NCBI GenBank assembly: GCA_950295325.1
Contig: OX485805.1
Span: 22,617,501-22,681,500, forward strand
Source of the DNA: Polytrichum commune
Taxonomy: Eukaryota > Streptophyta > Polytrichopsida > Polytrichales > Polytrichaceae
Length of the DNA stretch: 64,000 nucleotides
Direction of reading: 5' to 3'
In this document: positions 22,955 through 34,073 of the stretch, in pieces
Layout: every line of letters starts with the position of its first letter
Numbering within the stretch: position 1 is the first letter of the stretch
The notes under the pieces: model-generated
Told to the model about the DNA's origin: nothing
Databases searched by the model: none
The model's input: the letters and a program-made list of their open reading frames with translations, nothing else
Made by a program: the position numbers and the translations under genes

Positions 22955-23430
22955 TATGATCTGAGCAAGTAGTTCAATCACATTGTAACACGCGTATTTT
23001 TAGGGCCACTTTCCACATGTGACTAAGGTCCATGCAAAAAGTAATCGAGGATTTCTTGTGGCCATAGTCAACGGCCCAAAGCTATGACCACAAGACATGT
23101 GTCATAGTGAACTTAGCCCGGGACGTAGTGCTCTCAATGAAAATTATAAATTGAAAAGACTAAAATAAGAGCTGATAAGAAATTATGGATTACTGAAAAT
23201 ATAACGTAGCAATGACTTCGTGAATGATTAAGCAGAAAATCAAGAATATGAAAACTTGCGAAATCTTGGAGCCATGAGGATCAAAATCTTGGAAGCTAAA
23301 GCTTTTGGTGTAAGAGCAGCAAACTAGTTGCAATATTGTGTCGTCTATGTATGTTCCATAGAATATTGTTTGTTTTCAATTCACTTTTGAACTTGTGATG
23401 AAATTCTTGAGATTTTTTGTCAAACCTTCT

Positions 23431-23463
23431 ATATATATATATATAGATAGATAGATAAATAAA
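23431..23463. repeat. (TA)n(GATA)n microsatellite
   Basis: Seven TA repeats followed by GATA/AATA units. Confidence 0.85.
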
Positions 23464-23649
23464 TACATTGTCGCCCAAGTGATAAACCACATTGATTATT
23501 GCAATTAGTGTGTGTTACTATTCGAAGTTACACAAGGGAATGGTGTCTTACTTAGGAGTTGAATTTTTACTAACAAAAGTTCAGTAGGTTGTTTGAATAT
23601 AAATGACTTCACTTGGTAAAACATTCCTCAACAACTTGTGAAGACAAGT

Positions 23650-23863
23650 TAATGTCATGGATGGTTGAAAGTTGGATGAACAATCACTTGGTAAGTGACA
23701 GTAATTGTAACACTGTGAATCTATGATCCACCAAAAAATTTACAAGGAGTGACAAATACTGTGGAGTTAACATTTAGTGTTGGTGACACTACACCGCGGT
23801 TTACAATTAGTATTGAGCGAGATAATTAGAATTGGTGACATCAAATAACATATTTACTGTAGT
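23650..23863 (-). mobile_element. M1-family MITE, 5'-truncated
   Basis: This partial reverse copy of M1 contains GTCATGGATGGTTGAAAGTT, GTAAGTGACAGTAATTG and ACATTTAGTGTTGGTGACAC. It ends CAAATAACATATTTACTGTAGT, a degraded terminal repeat. The left part of the element cannot be recognised. It lies just upstream of, or inside, the putative LTR ending at 24162. Confidence 0.65.
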
Positions 23864-24162
23864 TAGTATACACACCGAAGAAATTGATGTAACTTAGTTG
23901 GTAAATAAAGCAATAATGTCAGTTTAAAGGTATAGCAACATGTAACTCGGAATTTGGAGCCCACATTAATTAGACAAAATAGTGTAGTCGCTTCTGGTAA
24001 GCAATGTGTCACGTTAAGAGCAGAGGAATGTGTAAATAGTTTTACTGTGTATTCGGCTGAATCTCGCATCAATGTCTGTCAATCGATAGTCCGTCTTACA
24101 ATGGTTTCATTCTAATTGTATTATCTTTTGTCTCTTGCTTAACTTTGGAGTTGTTTAACATT

Positions 24163-24182
24163 TTGGCGACCATGCTGGGGAT
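24163..24182 (+). other. Primer-binding-site-like motif after a putative LTR end
   Basis: TTTAACA is followed by TT and TGGCGACCATGCTGGGGA. This resembles the TGGCGACTC.GCTGGGGA motif I recall after the 5' LTR in several plant Ty3/gypsy elements. The preceding TTGTTTAACA could be the LTR end; its start was not found. Downstream, MVENTPSSSRYNL (from 24228) could be the first residues of a gag frame that soon breaks. Confidence 0.45.
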
Positions 24183-24800
24183 AACAGACATTAGCACACA
24201 AAGATTTAGACACCGAAAAGTGAGACAATGGTCGAGAATACGCCAAGTTCATCGAGGTATAACTTATAGAAAGAAGGCCAACCTCTCATGGAGGCAAGAG
24301 GAACTGAAGAGTCACTTCGTCCACGGGCTAGTTTTACCTTTCGGTGGTGGACTCTATGTAATTGATTGGATCAAATGTAACCAACTGATTTCTAGATGGG
24401 GATATATATAATTTTGGAGGGGGGGGGTGCATGTAGTGGGAGGAACACTTCTAAGAAGTATTCCAGGGTTGGGTTTCGAGTTCGCGTTGGTTAAGGATGA
24501 TGACAGAGAGGATGTGGAAAGCGTTTGCATTGTTTTGCATTGTTTTGATGTGCTATATAGTTTACCGAGTAACAAAGAAACTTCACAAGAGCAAGAACAT
24601 AACATGGATAATGTCATTGTAGTTATTTGGGAATAGTTACCAAAGGCTATGAATGATTTGGCTGACATACTCCAACGTATTGGATGGATGTTTGTAGATA
24701 TATAAATAAATATTAACACTGGCTCAAGATGAAGCAAACATGAATGAAGAACCTCTTTACCCACAAGCCACTTCCTCCTGTTGGGAGTGGGCTCTATGCA
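24183..24800 (+). pseudogene. Possible leader and gag remnant of an LTR element
   Basis: After the PBS-like motif, a start codon at 24228 gives MVENTPSSSR, then stops and shifts accumulate (ARGTEESLRP, then WRQEELKSHFV in another frame). No domain is recognisable. It is called only because of position and the Met-x-x-x-Thr-Pro start often seen in plant gag. A G9 tract lies at 24419. The surrounding bases are AT-rich. Confidence 0.35.
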
Positions 24801-26000
24801 ATGCAATTATTTAAGAGGTAAAATACTTAAGTATGTTAGTGCAGGATGCAAGGATTATTTTGTTTTAAGTATGAAAGTGGGTTGTGACGTTATCACCTTG
24901 GAGTTGTATGGGTTAGTTGGTGGGTACCTACACTTTAGGTTTGCTTAAATGCCCGGGTTCAAGACCATGTAAGGCCCCTTTGAGAGTCATTCATAGCTTT
25001 TTAACACAATTAGGATTGAACAATCATGTCCAACCGCCCACATCCCAACACTTTCCCACATTAACTAGTAACCATATTGGATAGAACGCAACACCATACT
25101 CCACAACAATCCAACTTTGAGTAATTTTTGTTGGGGTGGGCTCGTTGTTCCTACACAACTATTTGGTTAAGGTAGATCATGCTAGAATCGATACCTCACC
25201 CAACACCAACACCCTAACTCCCGTACTACATATACATATGGAATTCCAAAATGTCCAACAACTTAACATCATGCTCCCATGTCGATTTTGGGTCATCTAC
25301 CAATAAAACTTTGAACCCTTAAAGCTTCACTTCCACCCTTGATTCCACCCATGGGAAGGCCAACCAGTGCACCAATGCCTCCACATCCATCGTATGCCGC
25401 ATGGCCATGGGGACCTCGTATCCCTGTAATCCACAAAACTTGGCACCTGTTTAAGGTAGAAATATCATAACCCGTGAAAATAAGGTGATTTGCATTGAAG
25501 ATTTGGTTTCGCAATCATGAGATAATTTTCCAAGATAGACGAGAAGGATTCATGAAGAATGCAAGTTGTTTCATATTTTTCCGCCCTATACAAAAAAAGC
25601 TACAGTTTTTTCAAAGTGGAAAGTTGTCCGAACCCCTACTCGTTCACTAGACTCTCCCTACACCGAATACGGTAATCTGCATTTCTGTACATAACATCGC
25701 TTAAATCGTTTACCTCATGAGTACATAAACACTTGACTCCCATTGGCTACACTAAGTGTACACGCATTGAAGTTGCCGCTGAGCCATGATCAGTTTTAGA
25801 AATGGCACTTCACCATTATGACGGCGGTCTAGTGCACGGATAGAGGGTGGTTAACGGGTTATGGTATTTCTTTGACAATGGCAAAGACCCACATGCTCAC
25901 GTCAAAGCGCTCGTAAAAGCAAACAGAGTAAATGAAGTCTTGGACTCAAAAACATGTTTTTAGAGCAACTATGGGAAATGGGAATCGATTGGTATGTTGA

Positions 26001-26510
26001 GGACCACTTCACACACGAGCCAAGAGCCGTTACCACGAAGTTGTGAGAGTCCAAAAGAAAGCATCCAAAGGCCGTCCCAACACACCTCCAAAATCATGTA
26101 GTGTGGTCATGAACCCTCAAGTGTAGTGTGAAGTCATATGTGACCACGGCCTCAATCAAATGTTATTTCAAGATATGTCTATTCATGCAGGTCCTCACAC
26201 ATGATAAAATAGAATAAATCAATGATTGTGAGCATTCAAAGTGCCGTAGTCTCCCAGTTTTATGCTAGGCCTACCTACAATAGGTGGTTTTTGAAATCTA
26301 GTCTAAATGACCATGAAACATGATCCATTCGATGCCATATAAGAAGCCATGTAGACTTGACATCCATCTTTCATGCACATACTCCGCTGGTCCCTCAAGC
26401 GTAGTGTGAAGTGAGCTTGGACCGGCTCCGCCTTTTCCACCAAAGAGAGTGCTTGAAGTGTAATGGTCATGGGCTCTCAGTCTCGTGTGTGAAGTGGCCC
26501 CAAGTTTATC
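26001..26510 (-). mobile_element. TIR-G family MITE, reverse orientation
   Basis: An element of about 510 bp from GGACCACTTCACACACGAGC to GTGTGTGAAGTGGCCC, the reverse complement of the 9430-9911 and 26750-27190 copies. It keeps the full interior, including the stretch GATTTTGGAGGTGTGTTGGG (complement) that the 26750 copy lacks. Non-coding. Confidence 0.8.
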
Positions 26511-26749
26511 AGATTCTCACCCACGGCAACCACAGATCACATGCATCGTATAGTATTCTGTAAACGATTTTGAATGACCAAGACTGACTATGAGACCATC
26601 ACAAAATTATCCATAATCAAACAGTAATCAACGGGATCAGTGGTTGAGTACTATGCCCATTTTTGCACTATATGTGACATGTTAAACTCCATGGCTTGAA
26701 GCTGAAGTTGTCACGGTAAGGTTACAAAGCATATTTCAGTCCTGACTAA

Positions 26750-27190
26750 GGGCCACTTCACACACAAGACTGAGAGCCCGTGACCATTACACTTCAAGCA
26801 CTCTCATTGGTGGAAAAGGTGGAGCCCGTCCAAGTTTGCTTCACACTACGCTTGAGGGACCAACGGAGTATGTGAATGCGAGATGGATGTCAAGTCTACA
26901 TGGATTCCTACATGGCATTGAATGGATCATGTTTCATGGTCACTTGGTTTATTTTCAAAAACCACCTCTTGGAGTTAGGCCTAACACAAAACCGAGAGAC
27001 CACAACACTCCAAATGTTCACAATTGTTGATTTATTCTATTATATCATGTGTGAGGACCCGGACGAATAGACACTTATTGAAACAACATTTGGTTGAGGG
27101 CCTGATCACATATGATTTCACACTACACTTGAGGGTTTGTGACACACAAATTCATGGTCAAGGCTCTTGGCTTGTGTGTGAAGTGGCCCT
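26750..27190 (+). mobile_element. TIR-G family MITE with TAA target duplication
   Basis: It runs GGGCCACTTCACACACAAGA to GTGTGTGAAGTGGCCC, flanked by TAA on both sides. A 3-bp TAA/TTA duplication with GGG/GGC-starting termini is the pattern of PIF/Harbinger (Tourist-like) MITEs. That assignment is inference from family knowledge. The copy is 441 bp, with an internal deletion relative to 26001-26510. Confidence 0.78.
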
Positions 27191-28094
27191 AAATCACTTA
27201 AGGGGGATGTGCCTAATTCTAACATAAAAATAATTTGGATGTCTATATATGAGTGGTTGTGGTTGGGTGTGGATCTAAGAACGGGTACTAAAAAAACATG
27301 TGCTTAAAGGAGATTGGATTGCATGCTCAAAAAAATATGCTAACCATTATAGGCTCAATAGTCAATATGATGGGAGGGACCTACATGACCACTTAATGAT
27401 CACAAGAATCTTCACTTTGATAATGAAAAATTTGTTTACATGAGCTCCACAAAAATACACGGTAATGGTTGCATGCACGATTTGGATTTGTATATTCATC
27501 TTGCACTAATTGTGTGTTAGATATTATCTAAGAGAAGTGGGTGCAGAGAGAAAAGTATCCGAATAACACACATCTACCTCAACGATAGTGTTAGGTAAAG
27601 GTTACTTATTAGGGATGAAAGGCATATGCTACTTCATGATACTACCAAGTCCCGGAGAAAGGGAGTTATCGCATACGAGAGTACCTCTCATCCATCCAAC
27701 CTAAGAACTTGGCCCCTTATAAGTTTGTTGCCAATTCATCTTTAATGACATGGAGTACACTTGTTCGGATCTTTAAAGCTAATTCCGATGTCAAATAACT
27801 AGCAAAAGTAACTTCCGGACTCCATACTATTTTTATTGGATGAATGAGAAATATGCCGGAATGTAATAATTCCCTCTCTCCTCAAGTCCCGACCGTTGCT
27901 AAAGAGAGCAACCATATTTTAATCTGTTACAATTTATGGGTCATTAGGACATGAATTGATGACCATGAGGTTTCCATAAACAAACTTTTTGTGCTTGCAG
28001 AATTGTCTGCTCACATTCATGACATCTCGATCTGCCATTTAGTGGTGTACTGCTTTAGTTTGGTGCACGGTCGACTGCTGCTACTTAGTTTTAA
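27191..28094. other. Spacer with a diverged dispersed repeat
   Basis: 27270-27420 is related to the 290-bp duplicated unit at 17421. 27660-27720 (GAGTTATCGCATACGAGAGT, ACCTCTCATCCATCCAAC) matches 14110-14150 and 51520-51560. No gene. Confidence 0.45.
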
Positions 28095-28476
28095 CTACAC
28101 TATATAGTCCTGTTAGTGTGGGTGGGAAATTAGTGTGGAAATTGTTAATGTGGGTCACCCTAATTGTGTAGTTGGCGTGGTAATGATTCAGATCCAAGAC
28201 CCCTGGTATTCCCCTCCATTCCCTTGAGACTTGTGACCAACACCTTACATAATAAAGGTAGTCACCTTACATCAAAAGTAACATACCACATAAAATAAGA
28301 TGTTCATGCACATTAATATCTTAGAAATACAATAAATGTGGCTCACACTAATTTTGAACTATAGATTTGGCGTGGGTTAAAAATCAACTTGGCCCACATT
28401 GATTTCATTATGAGGAGTAAGTGTGGGACACTTAGAGAATTACTGTGGCCTGCACTACTAGGATTATTTAGTGTAG
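28095..28476. mobile_element. MITE-like element with CTACACTA termini
   Basis: An inverted repeat of about 25 bp flanks 380 bp. The left end is CTACACTATATAGTCCTGTT. The reverse complement of the right end is CTACACTAAATAATCCTAGT. The interior is AT-rich with several GTGTGGG motifs and no coding potential. The outermost bases resemble M1/M2 termini, so it may use the same transposase. Confidence 0.6.
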
Positions 28477-29984
28477 TTATTACAATCCGTATAGTATACT
28501 TGCACCAATGCACCATATATCATGGGCGAACCTTTGGCAAGGACACTTGTTAAGTATATGGCCCTACTAATTTGGGCACTTCCAGCTCCACAATCATTTT
28601 CAACACTCAACCACCGACATGTCCAGGACAAGAATTCAACCGCATGTTTAACGTGATTTAAGGCATTACACTATCTCGGTGGGTGAGTATTCTCATAACA
28701 TGATCATGTATCCACAAAATCTTAGTTATACGGTTAACCTTCTTATGCAAAATCTTGACGGATGTTGTTGTGTTAGATTTGTCCACTTGGCCACCCTTGG
28801 CACTAGCGCCATATACTCCACTTGTTGTTGTTGGGCTAGGAAGAACCAAGAGAATTTGGACAAAGCAAGCATGTTGAAAACCCCAAGCTCTTACCTTACT
28901 AGACCATCTAAATCTATGTACGGAGATTATCTAACCTTGGCAAACCCACAGTGGGGGGGGGGGGGTGGGGGGGGGGGTTACCTAGTGTAAATTGTTGCAC
29001 ATATGTGCGATATCCAACATATTTTAGAGGGGGATATTATTATTTATTTCATACATTTTGAGGACCCTATAATTACATAATATTGGAATTCAAGCCTTTT
29101 GATGGGATGGGTTGGTATGGTACATATAAATCTTCAAAGCTTTTAAATCTATACCTGTATATTTATCTTAATAAATTAATACTTTGCTAGTAGGACTAGA
29201 AGTAATAGAGGTTTTTTCAAGATTCTAATACACAAAAACATAGTAATAAAATTTTTCTTTTTGATATACATTTATTGATGACATGTAGTGTGAAAAATTC
29301 ATCACGAATGGTTCAATTAATGAACCAACAAGGCCTAGCATACACATAGACAACTTAACCTTGAGTAGATACAAATTATGCTAGACACTCAACTTCATTG
29401 TTATCCAATGCATACAACTTGGAGGATGCATGATATGTCATTGCCATGGTTGATATAATTGAATTGACATCTGTCCACTTAGGGTCTAAAGCAATATAAT
29501 TGTACTACAAAGAACCTCTAGCTTTAGAAACCAATACAATAAGACCATAATGTTCTTCCCATTGGATGATGCATTGTTTAAAAGTTCCATAGGTTGTTGC
29601 GATATTCTCCATTTTGATCTAACTTTCTTTCACATCTTTTGCACCCTTCATATCCAATAGGATCCCACATCCTTTGTCATTTCCTCACTAGTTGTAGTTG
29701 CAACTCTACCTCTTGTTTGCTTTCCCGCAAACTTTGTGGTAGATGTCTTTAATGTGCTCTGCCTTTGCACCAAATTTACTCCGCATGAGATAGTGAGGGT
29801 GGCAATGAGCCCCCATTAGGGTTTTCGGGAGGCCATTCCTCATTCCCTAAGGGTTTCCTTCAATAAATGTAATATTGAATATTATGAAAAAAATTAGTCT
29901 CACTATTTGGGATGATGGGATAAGGGTCATTATCATTAGGAAAATAACATAAGGTCTTCCTAAGGAAACTAGCTGGCCCAATCA

Positions 29985-30228
29985 ACCAACTTACGCAGGT
30001 CGTTTCCACAATATAAGCTTGGATCTGTCATCTCTAACCTCCTACCAACCTATAGTATAGTTTTCGGGCCATTCTGACCACTTTCATATTTTCAACCAGC
30101 TCACGTTTTTAGTCAGATCCGGCAACTTCTGGAGGTGGTTTTCGCAAACCGAGTCCGGAACTGACCTCTCTAACCTTCTACCAACTTATGGTACATTTTT
30201 TAGGTCATTCTAACTACTTGCTCTGGAC
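29985..30228. repeat. Diverged ~120-bp tandem pair
   Basis: Unit 1 has TCTCTAACCTCCTACCAACC, TTTTCGGGCCATTCTGACCA. Unit 2 has TCTCTAACCTTCTACCAACT, TTTTTAGGTCATTCTAACTA. The start of each carries AACTT..GGTCGTTT/GGTGGTTTTCGCA. It lies just left of the family-D LTR and could belong to another element. Confidence 0.55.
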
Positions 30229-30366
30229 GTCCTCCCATAAGCGTCACGTCCGTGCATACCCACCCTTTCTACTTTCGAATGCATTCCTTGGTACTATATC
30301 ACAAGTTGTCCGATGCACATTTTCAATAACACATTCAACTCCTTCGTCTTGTCAACACTAAGTCTA

Positions 30367-31010
30367 TGTTAGCTTCCAAGAAGGGTAGTGATAGGAGAAC
30401 ACCAACAATGAATCTACTCTTCAAATCCCTCCTTCAACACTTTATTGCTTGTTTTTCCAGGACTGTAATACACTTCCAGATTGCTACCCGTCTAGATCTA
30501 AAAACTCACAAGCATACATATCTTCTCTAAGGGTCTAAGTCCTCTCCGCATATGTGTACTAAGAGAGCCAAAAGGCTCTAGGACAATCCTTATATACTTC
30601 AAAATAACTACCATTAGGTGGATCAACTTGGTAGGTTGCCACCCTGTCAAAACACTGCAACTAGTTGTCCTGACGCGTTCCTGCCCTCTATCCAGTTCAT
30701 GACCAACTGGCACACTGAGGTCATACAAAACAATCAACTAGTAAAAGACTCCCAATGCCATTTTAACAACTTTGGACCTACAAGTGATTTTCTGATCACC
30801 TAAGTTACTAACACCAAATACTTATTACTACTAAATAGACAATTCAGTAGTAAAACACTAAAGACCAACTAGTGGATGTTCTAACAATTTTGCATTAAGG
30901 GAAAATTTGACGTCAACTAGTAAACTAGCATTTTTTGCCCTTTTGATAATTTGTGACTAACTAGTCAATTTTTCACAGCTTAAAACACAATGCTAAATTC
31001 TACCTTAACA
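30367..31010 (-). mobile_element. 3' LTR (family D) of the gag-only element
   Basis: The minus strand reads TGTTAAGGTAGAATTTAGC at 31010 and ends GGAAGCTAACA at 30367, giving TGTTA/TAACA inverted ends and 644 bp. A TATA-like TATATAAGG lies at 30588-30597 on the minus strand. A purine-rich tract abuts its 5' end (31011-31025). No second copy was found on the right side, so the 5' LTR is lost or outside. The 30367 boundary is inferred from the matching ends. Confidence 0.62.
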
Positions 31011-33283
31011 TTATCCCCCCTTTCGATTCTTTGTCGCGTCCTCGTGACAAATATTTTGTGCTCTACCAGCTAGTTTATTGGCCTCTTGCCGTGGGGTCTA
31101 AGAAGGAGATGGATTCGATTGCCGTCATCAGTTCTTGTGACGTCTGTTGAGGCTGGCCATCCTGTAGTGTCAAATAATGAACTGGTAGGTGTTGTGACGT
31201 CGGGCTACCAGTTGGTCGTAATCGTGAGGACAAGCTACCAGGGAGTTGAACACAAGTGGAAGGACTGCTTGCGGATGGCCGACGGGAGTTCGGACTACCT
31301 GGTAGGTGAGGACGGACTACCAATTAGTTGGGATGTCCTATTACCGTATCCAGAAGAAGGGGTGTCTTGGTCTCCAATATCCTCTAAATCACTTCAATAA
31401 ATAAAATGAGGGTATGCCTTGTCGACTCACTGCAATTATCAGCGGTAAGTTGCTTCATCGCGTTGGTAAGCCTCAAATGTCTCCTGAATGTGTACCTCCA
31501 GTTTTGATTGGAGTGCCTGGAAGTTGGAGGGGGTCCAATGAAGGGTTTTTTTTTTTCTTTAAAGCATCTAGAAGGGCCTTAGCGGCAATTACTTCACATT
31601 GCATTGCCTTATAGTCAACCAATCGTGCTTTGTTTCGGGCTTGAGTTGTAGCTACAGCCATGGCTTCATATCGTTCCCTGATAACTTTGTCCAATTTTCC
31701 CTTGAGATTAATAACTTTGTTGTGGACGTCGGATTGACTTGGTGGACGTACTTGGCTGGTTGCCGTCGCAAGTTCTTGACGGACATTTAATAATTGTCCC
31801 AGGAGTTCATTTTTTTTCTATTGTCCACTCACTCTCCCTAGCCCATGCAGTATAATTTACCACTTGAAGTTGGCTACGAATTGCATCCCCTTCATTAAGA
31901 GCAACTTGGATGTCCATTTTTTTGACAACCCTAAGGTTAAGGATGCAATTTTCTCTGTTAAAGCTAAATTATTTTTAGCATGTTGAGTTGGACCGGTCCG
32001 TGTTTGGTTCAAAACCAGTTCTGCTCGTAATTGCTCGAGGTCATAAGCTAATTTGGCGGATGCTTCTTGTAATGCCTCAACCTCCTGCTCGACCTTGAAC
32101 TTCTCCTCTCTAGCCTTGTTGGCCGATTATACTAAGGCCGTCTATAGGGTCTGGTTTTCTTTTTGTATCGCGTCTCTCTCTCGCCGCAAACGTTCTGCTC
32201 TTGATTTCGATCGAGTAAGTTCTTGTTGAGTGAGGTCAAGATGCCATTTCCATTGCTTGGCCATCTCAAGATTTTTCTCTGTGTCACCTGTAGTTTGTAA
32301 CACTGCAGCAACTAAGGCTTGTAAATTGTACGTCGGATGTGGCCAGAGGTTGGATATTTTTGGTGGAGAGCTGCGCAATATCGATTCGTCCATTGGGTTG
32401 CTACTAGAATGTGAGCTCTGTCCCACCACTGGGTCATCCGGTGCAACTGGTTGGGAATTGCCCAACCCTAGACGAGTGATCCTATGCCTTGTCTCTACAT
32501 CGTAAGACGGTGATATAACCCGATCTATGTGAGGATCTGGGGCTATCCATGTCTTATATTGACTAGGTTGAACTATAAATTCATCATCATCTTGTTACGC
32601 ATTAGGTTGGCCAAAAGAGGATGAGGCCATTTCGTCCTCTAGTGGGCTGGTTGGAAGGACTATATTTGAGGTAGTACGTGCCAATCTTGTTGGCATTGCT
32701 ACAATTTATTCATCGGAATGCTCCAACGATGGTGAAAACATGAGATAATGTATCGGTGGTCTCTGTGGGATCTCCGCACGGGTTGCTTGACGCGTAAACA
32801 TTCGATGTGGTACTTGGATGTGAACGGGTAGTTAGCTAAGTTGCACCAACCTGCGTTGCTTGGGTGGTTGCAACCGCATTTCTCCATCCTCTTGTACCAT
32901 TTTTGGATCTCTATGTTGTCGAACCCTCTGTATCGTCGGCACATGCTGCGTATCGGCACTTGACTGAGCGTGCTCGTCTCGAGGTTGATCGGATGCGACG
33001 GCACTGGACAGACATCCCTAGTCAGAGACGTTCGCCAATTCATCGTCATTATCATCTTCAGTTGGTGGGAAAACATCGCGGGCGTAAAAGTTCAACCCAT
33101 TGCCTTAGACAAAATAAAATTATGCATCATTTTTTAATATTGTTTAATTATTTTTCAATATATGCTAACAATGTTGCTGCCTAATTGAAAGGTGGTTTAT
33201 AATGCGACGTCAATGTTTCCGCAAAGAGTTGACGCCCAATGTAGGAGTATTTTTTATGCATCCGGATCACCTCATTAATTGCT
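31000..33283 (-). pseudogene. Coiled-coil gag-like region of a non-autonomous LTR element (broken)
   Basis: A minus-strand frame continuing from 35,444 through the family-C LTR enters here as INEVIRMHKKYSYIGRQL. After several stops and shifts it reads FPPTEDDNDDELANVSD, ASSSFGQPNA, YDVETRHRITRLGLGNSQPV, and then long charged heptad segments (KNLEMAKQWKWHLDLTQQEL, EVEALQEASAKLAYDLEQL, VIRERYEAMAVATTQARNKA) typical of a coiled coil. No enzyme domain is visible. It ends just before a polypurine tract and LTR at 31010, so it appears to be the only internal gene of this element. Confidence 0.65.
31011..31025 (-). other. Polypurine tract next to the 3' LTR
   Basis: The minus strand reads CGAAAGGGGGGATAA directly before the TGTTA start of the LTR. 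This is the expected position and composition of the primer for plus-strand DNA synthesis in LTR elements. Confidence 0.65.
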
Positions 33284-33344
33284 TGTGTAGCCATTGATGA
33301 GTGCACCGCACCGGTAGCGGTGTTAGGAACACGGAGAGTAGCAC

Positions 33345-33600
33345 ACCGGGAACGGGTCGAGCACGGGAACGGTCTCGAGGACACGTGGCGACCTAGGGTA
33401 CAACCGGGAACGCCCGGGGCACGAAGGAACGAACGGGGAACGCCCGGGGCACGAAGGAACGAACAGGGAACGCCCGGGAGCGTACCGGGAACGGGCTTGA
33501 GACTCGGGAACGACAGTAAGCCGGTGGGAACGGCAGCTCAAGCCGATGGGAACGCGTTGAGGCGGCGGGAACGGAAGCCCAACCATTAGGGAACGGATGT
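33345..33600 (+). repeat. GGGAACG-motif array in the family-C LTR
   Basis: At least ten GGGAACG heptamers occur in 250 bases, partly in a 35-bp tandem unit (GGGAACGCCCGGGGCACGAA). The complement, CGTTCCC, recurs in the other family-C LTR at 40340-40450. The composition is far more GC-rich than the flanks. Confidence 0.75.
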
Positions 33601-34064
33601 AGATGTTTAATACAATAGCTTAAGTTTTGGTGATGATGTAGTCACTTTTTGGATGAGAGGCAAGCACTTAGTGACTTTAGGAAGTGACCACTTAGTAGTT
33701 AACCAACAATGAGTGGACACGTACTTACTAACGCGTGTAGATGAAAGACAATGCCAAGGGATTTCCATCCCTTGGATGACATTAACCGCTTTAACCATCT
33801 AAGCAATGAAAGGATGAGATCTTGGATGAATGACTCATGAATGGTAACTGAACACACCTAGGCACATCTAGGAAATTAGAAGAACATAACCAATCTTCCC
33901 CACAATAACATCTATATTTAGCACGTGTGGGGTTCTGTAAATAGATCCGACAGACCTAAATTTAGACTGCAGCCTTCATTCAGACTAAAATTAGCCTAAT
34001 TAGACATTTGGCATTAGGGGCCACACCTAACTGCTAATTCAACCAATTTTAAGATTTCAAAACC

Positions 34065-34073
34065 TATATAAAG
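34065..34073 (+). promoter_or_regulatory. TATA-like box of the family-C LTR
   Basis: TATATAAAG occurs here, and the same motif with its flanks is kept in the inverted copy at 38349-38360. Its place in the first third of the LTR fits a U3 promoter. This is inferred; no transcript data are available. Confidence 0.55.

Noticed and set aside
32699-33076. 125-codon frame MFSHQLKMIM... as a protein
   Set aside because: A neighbouring frame gives the acidic FPPTEDDNDDELANVSD sequence that links to the coiled-coil region, so this frame is a shadow of the decayed gag-like gene.
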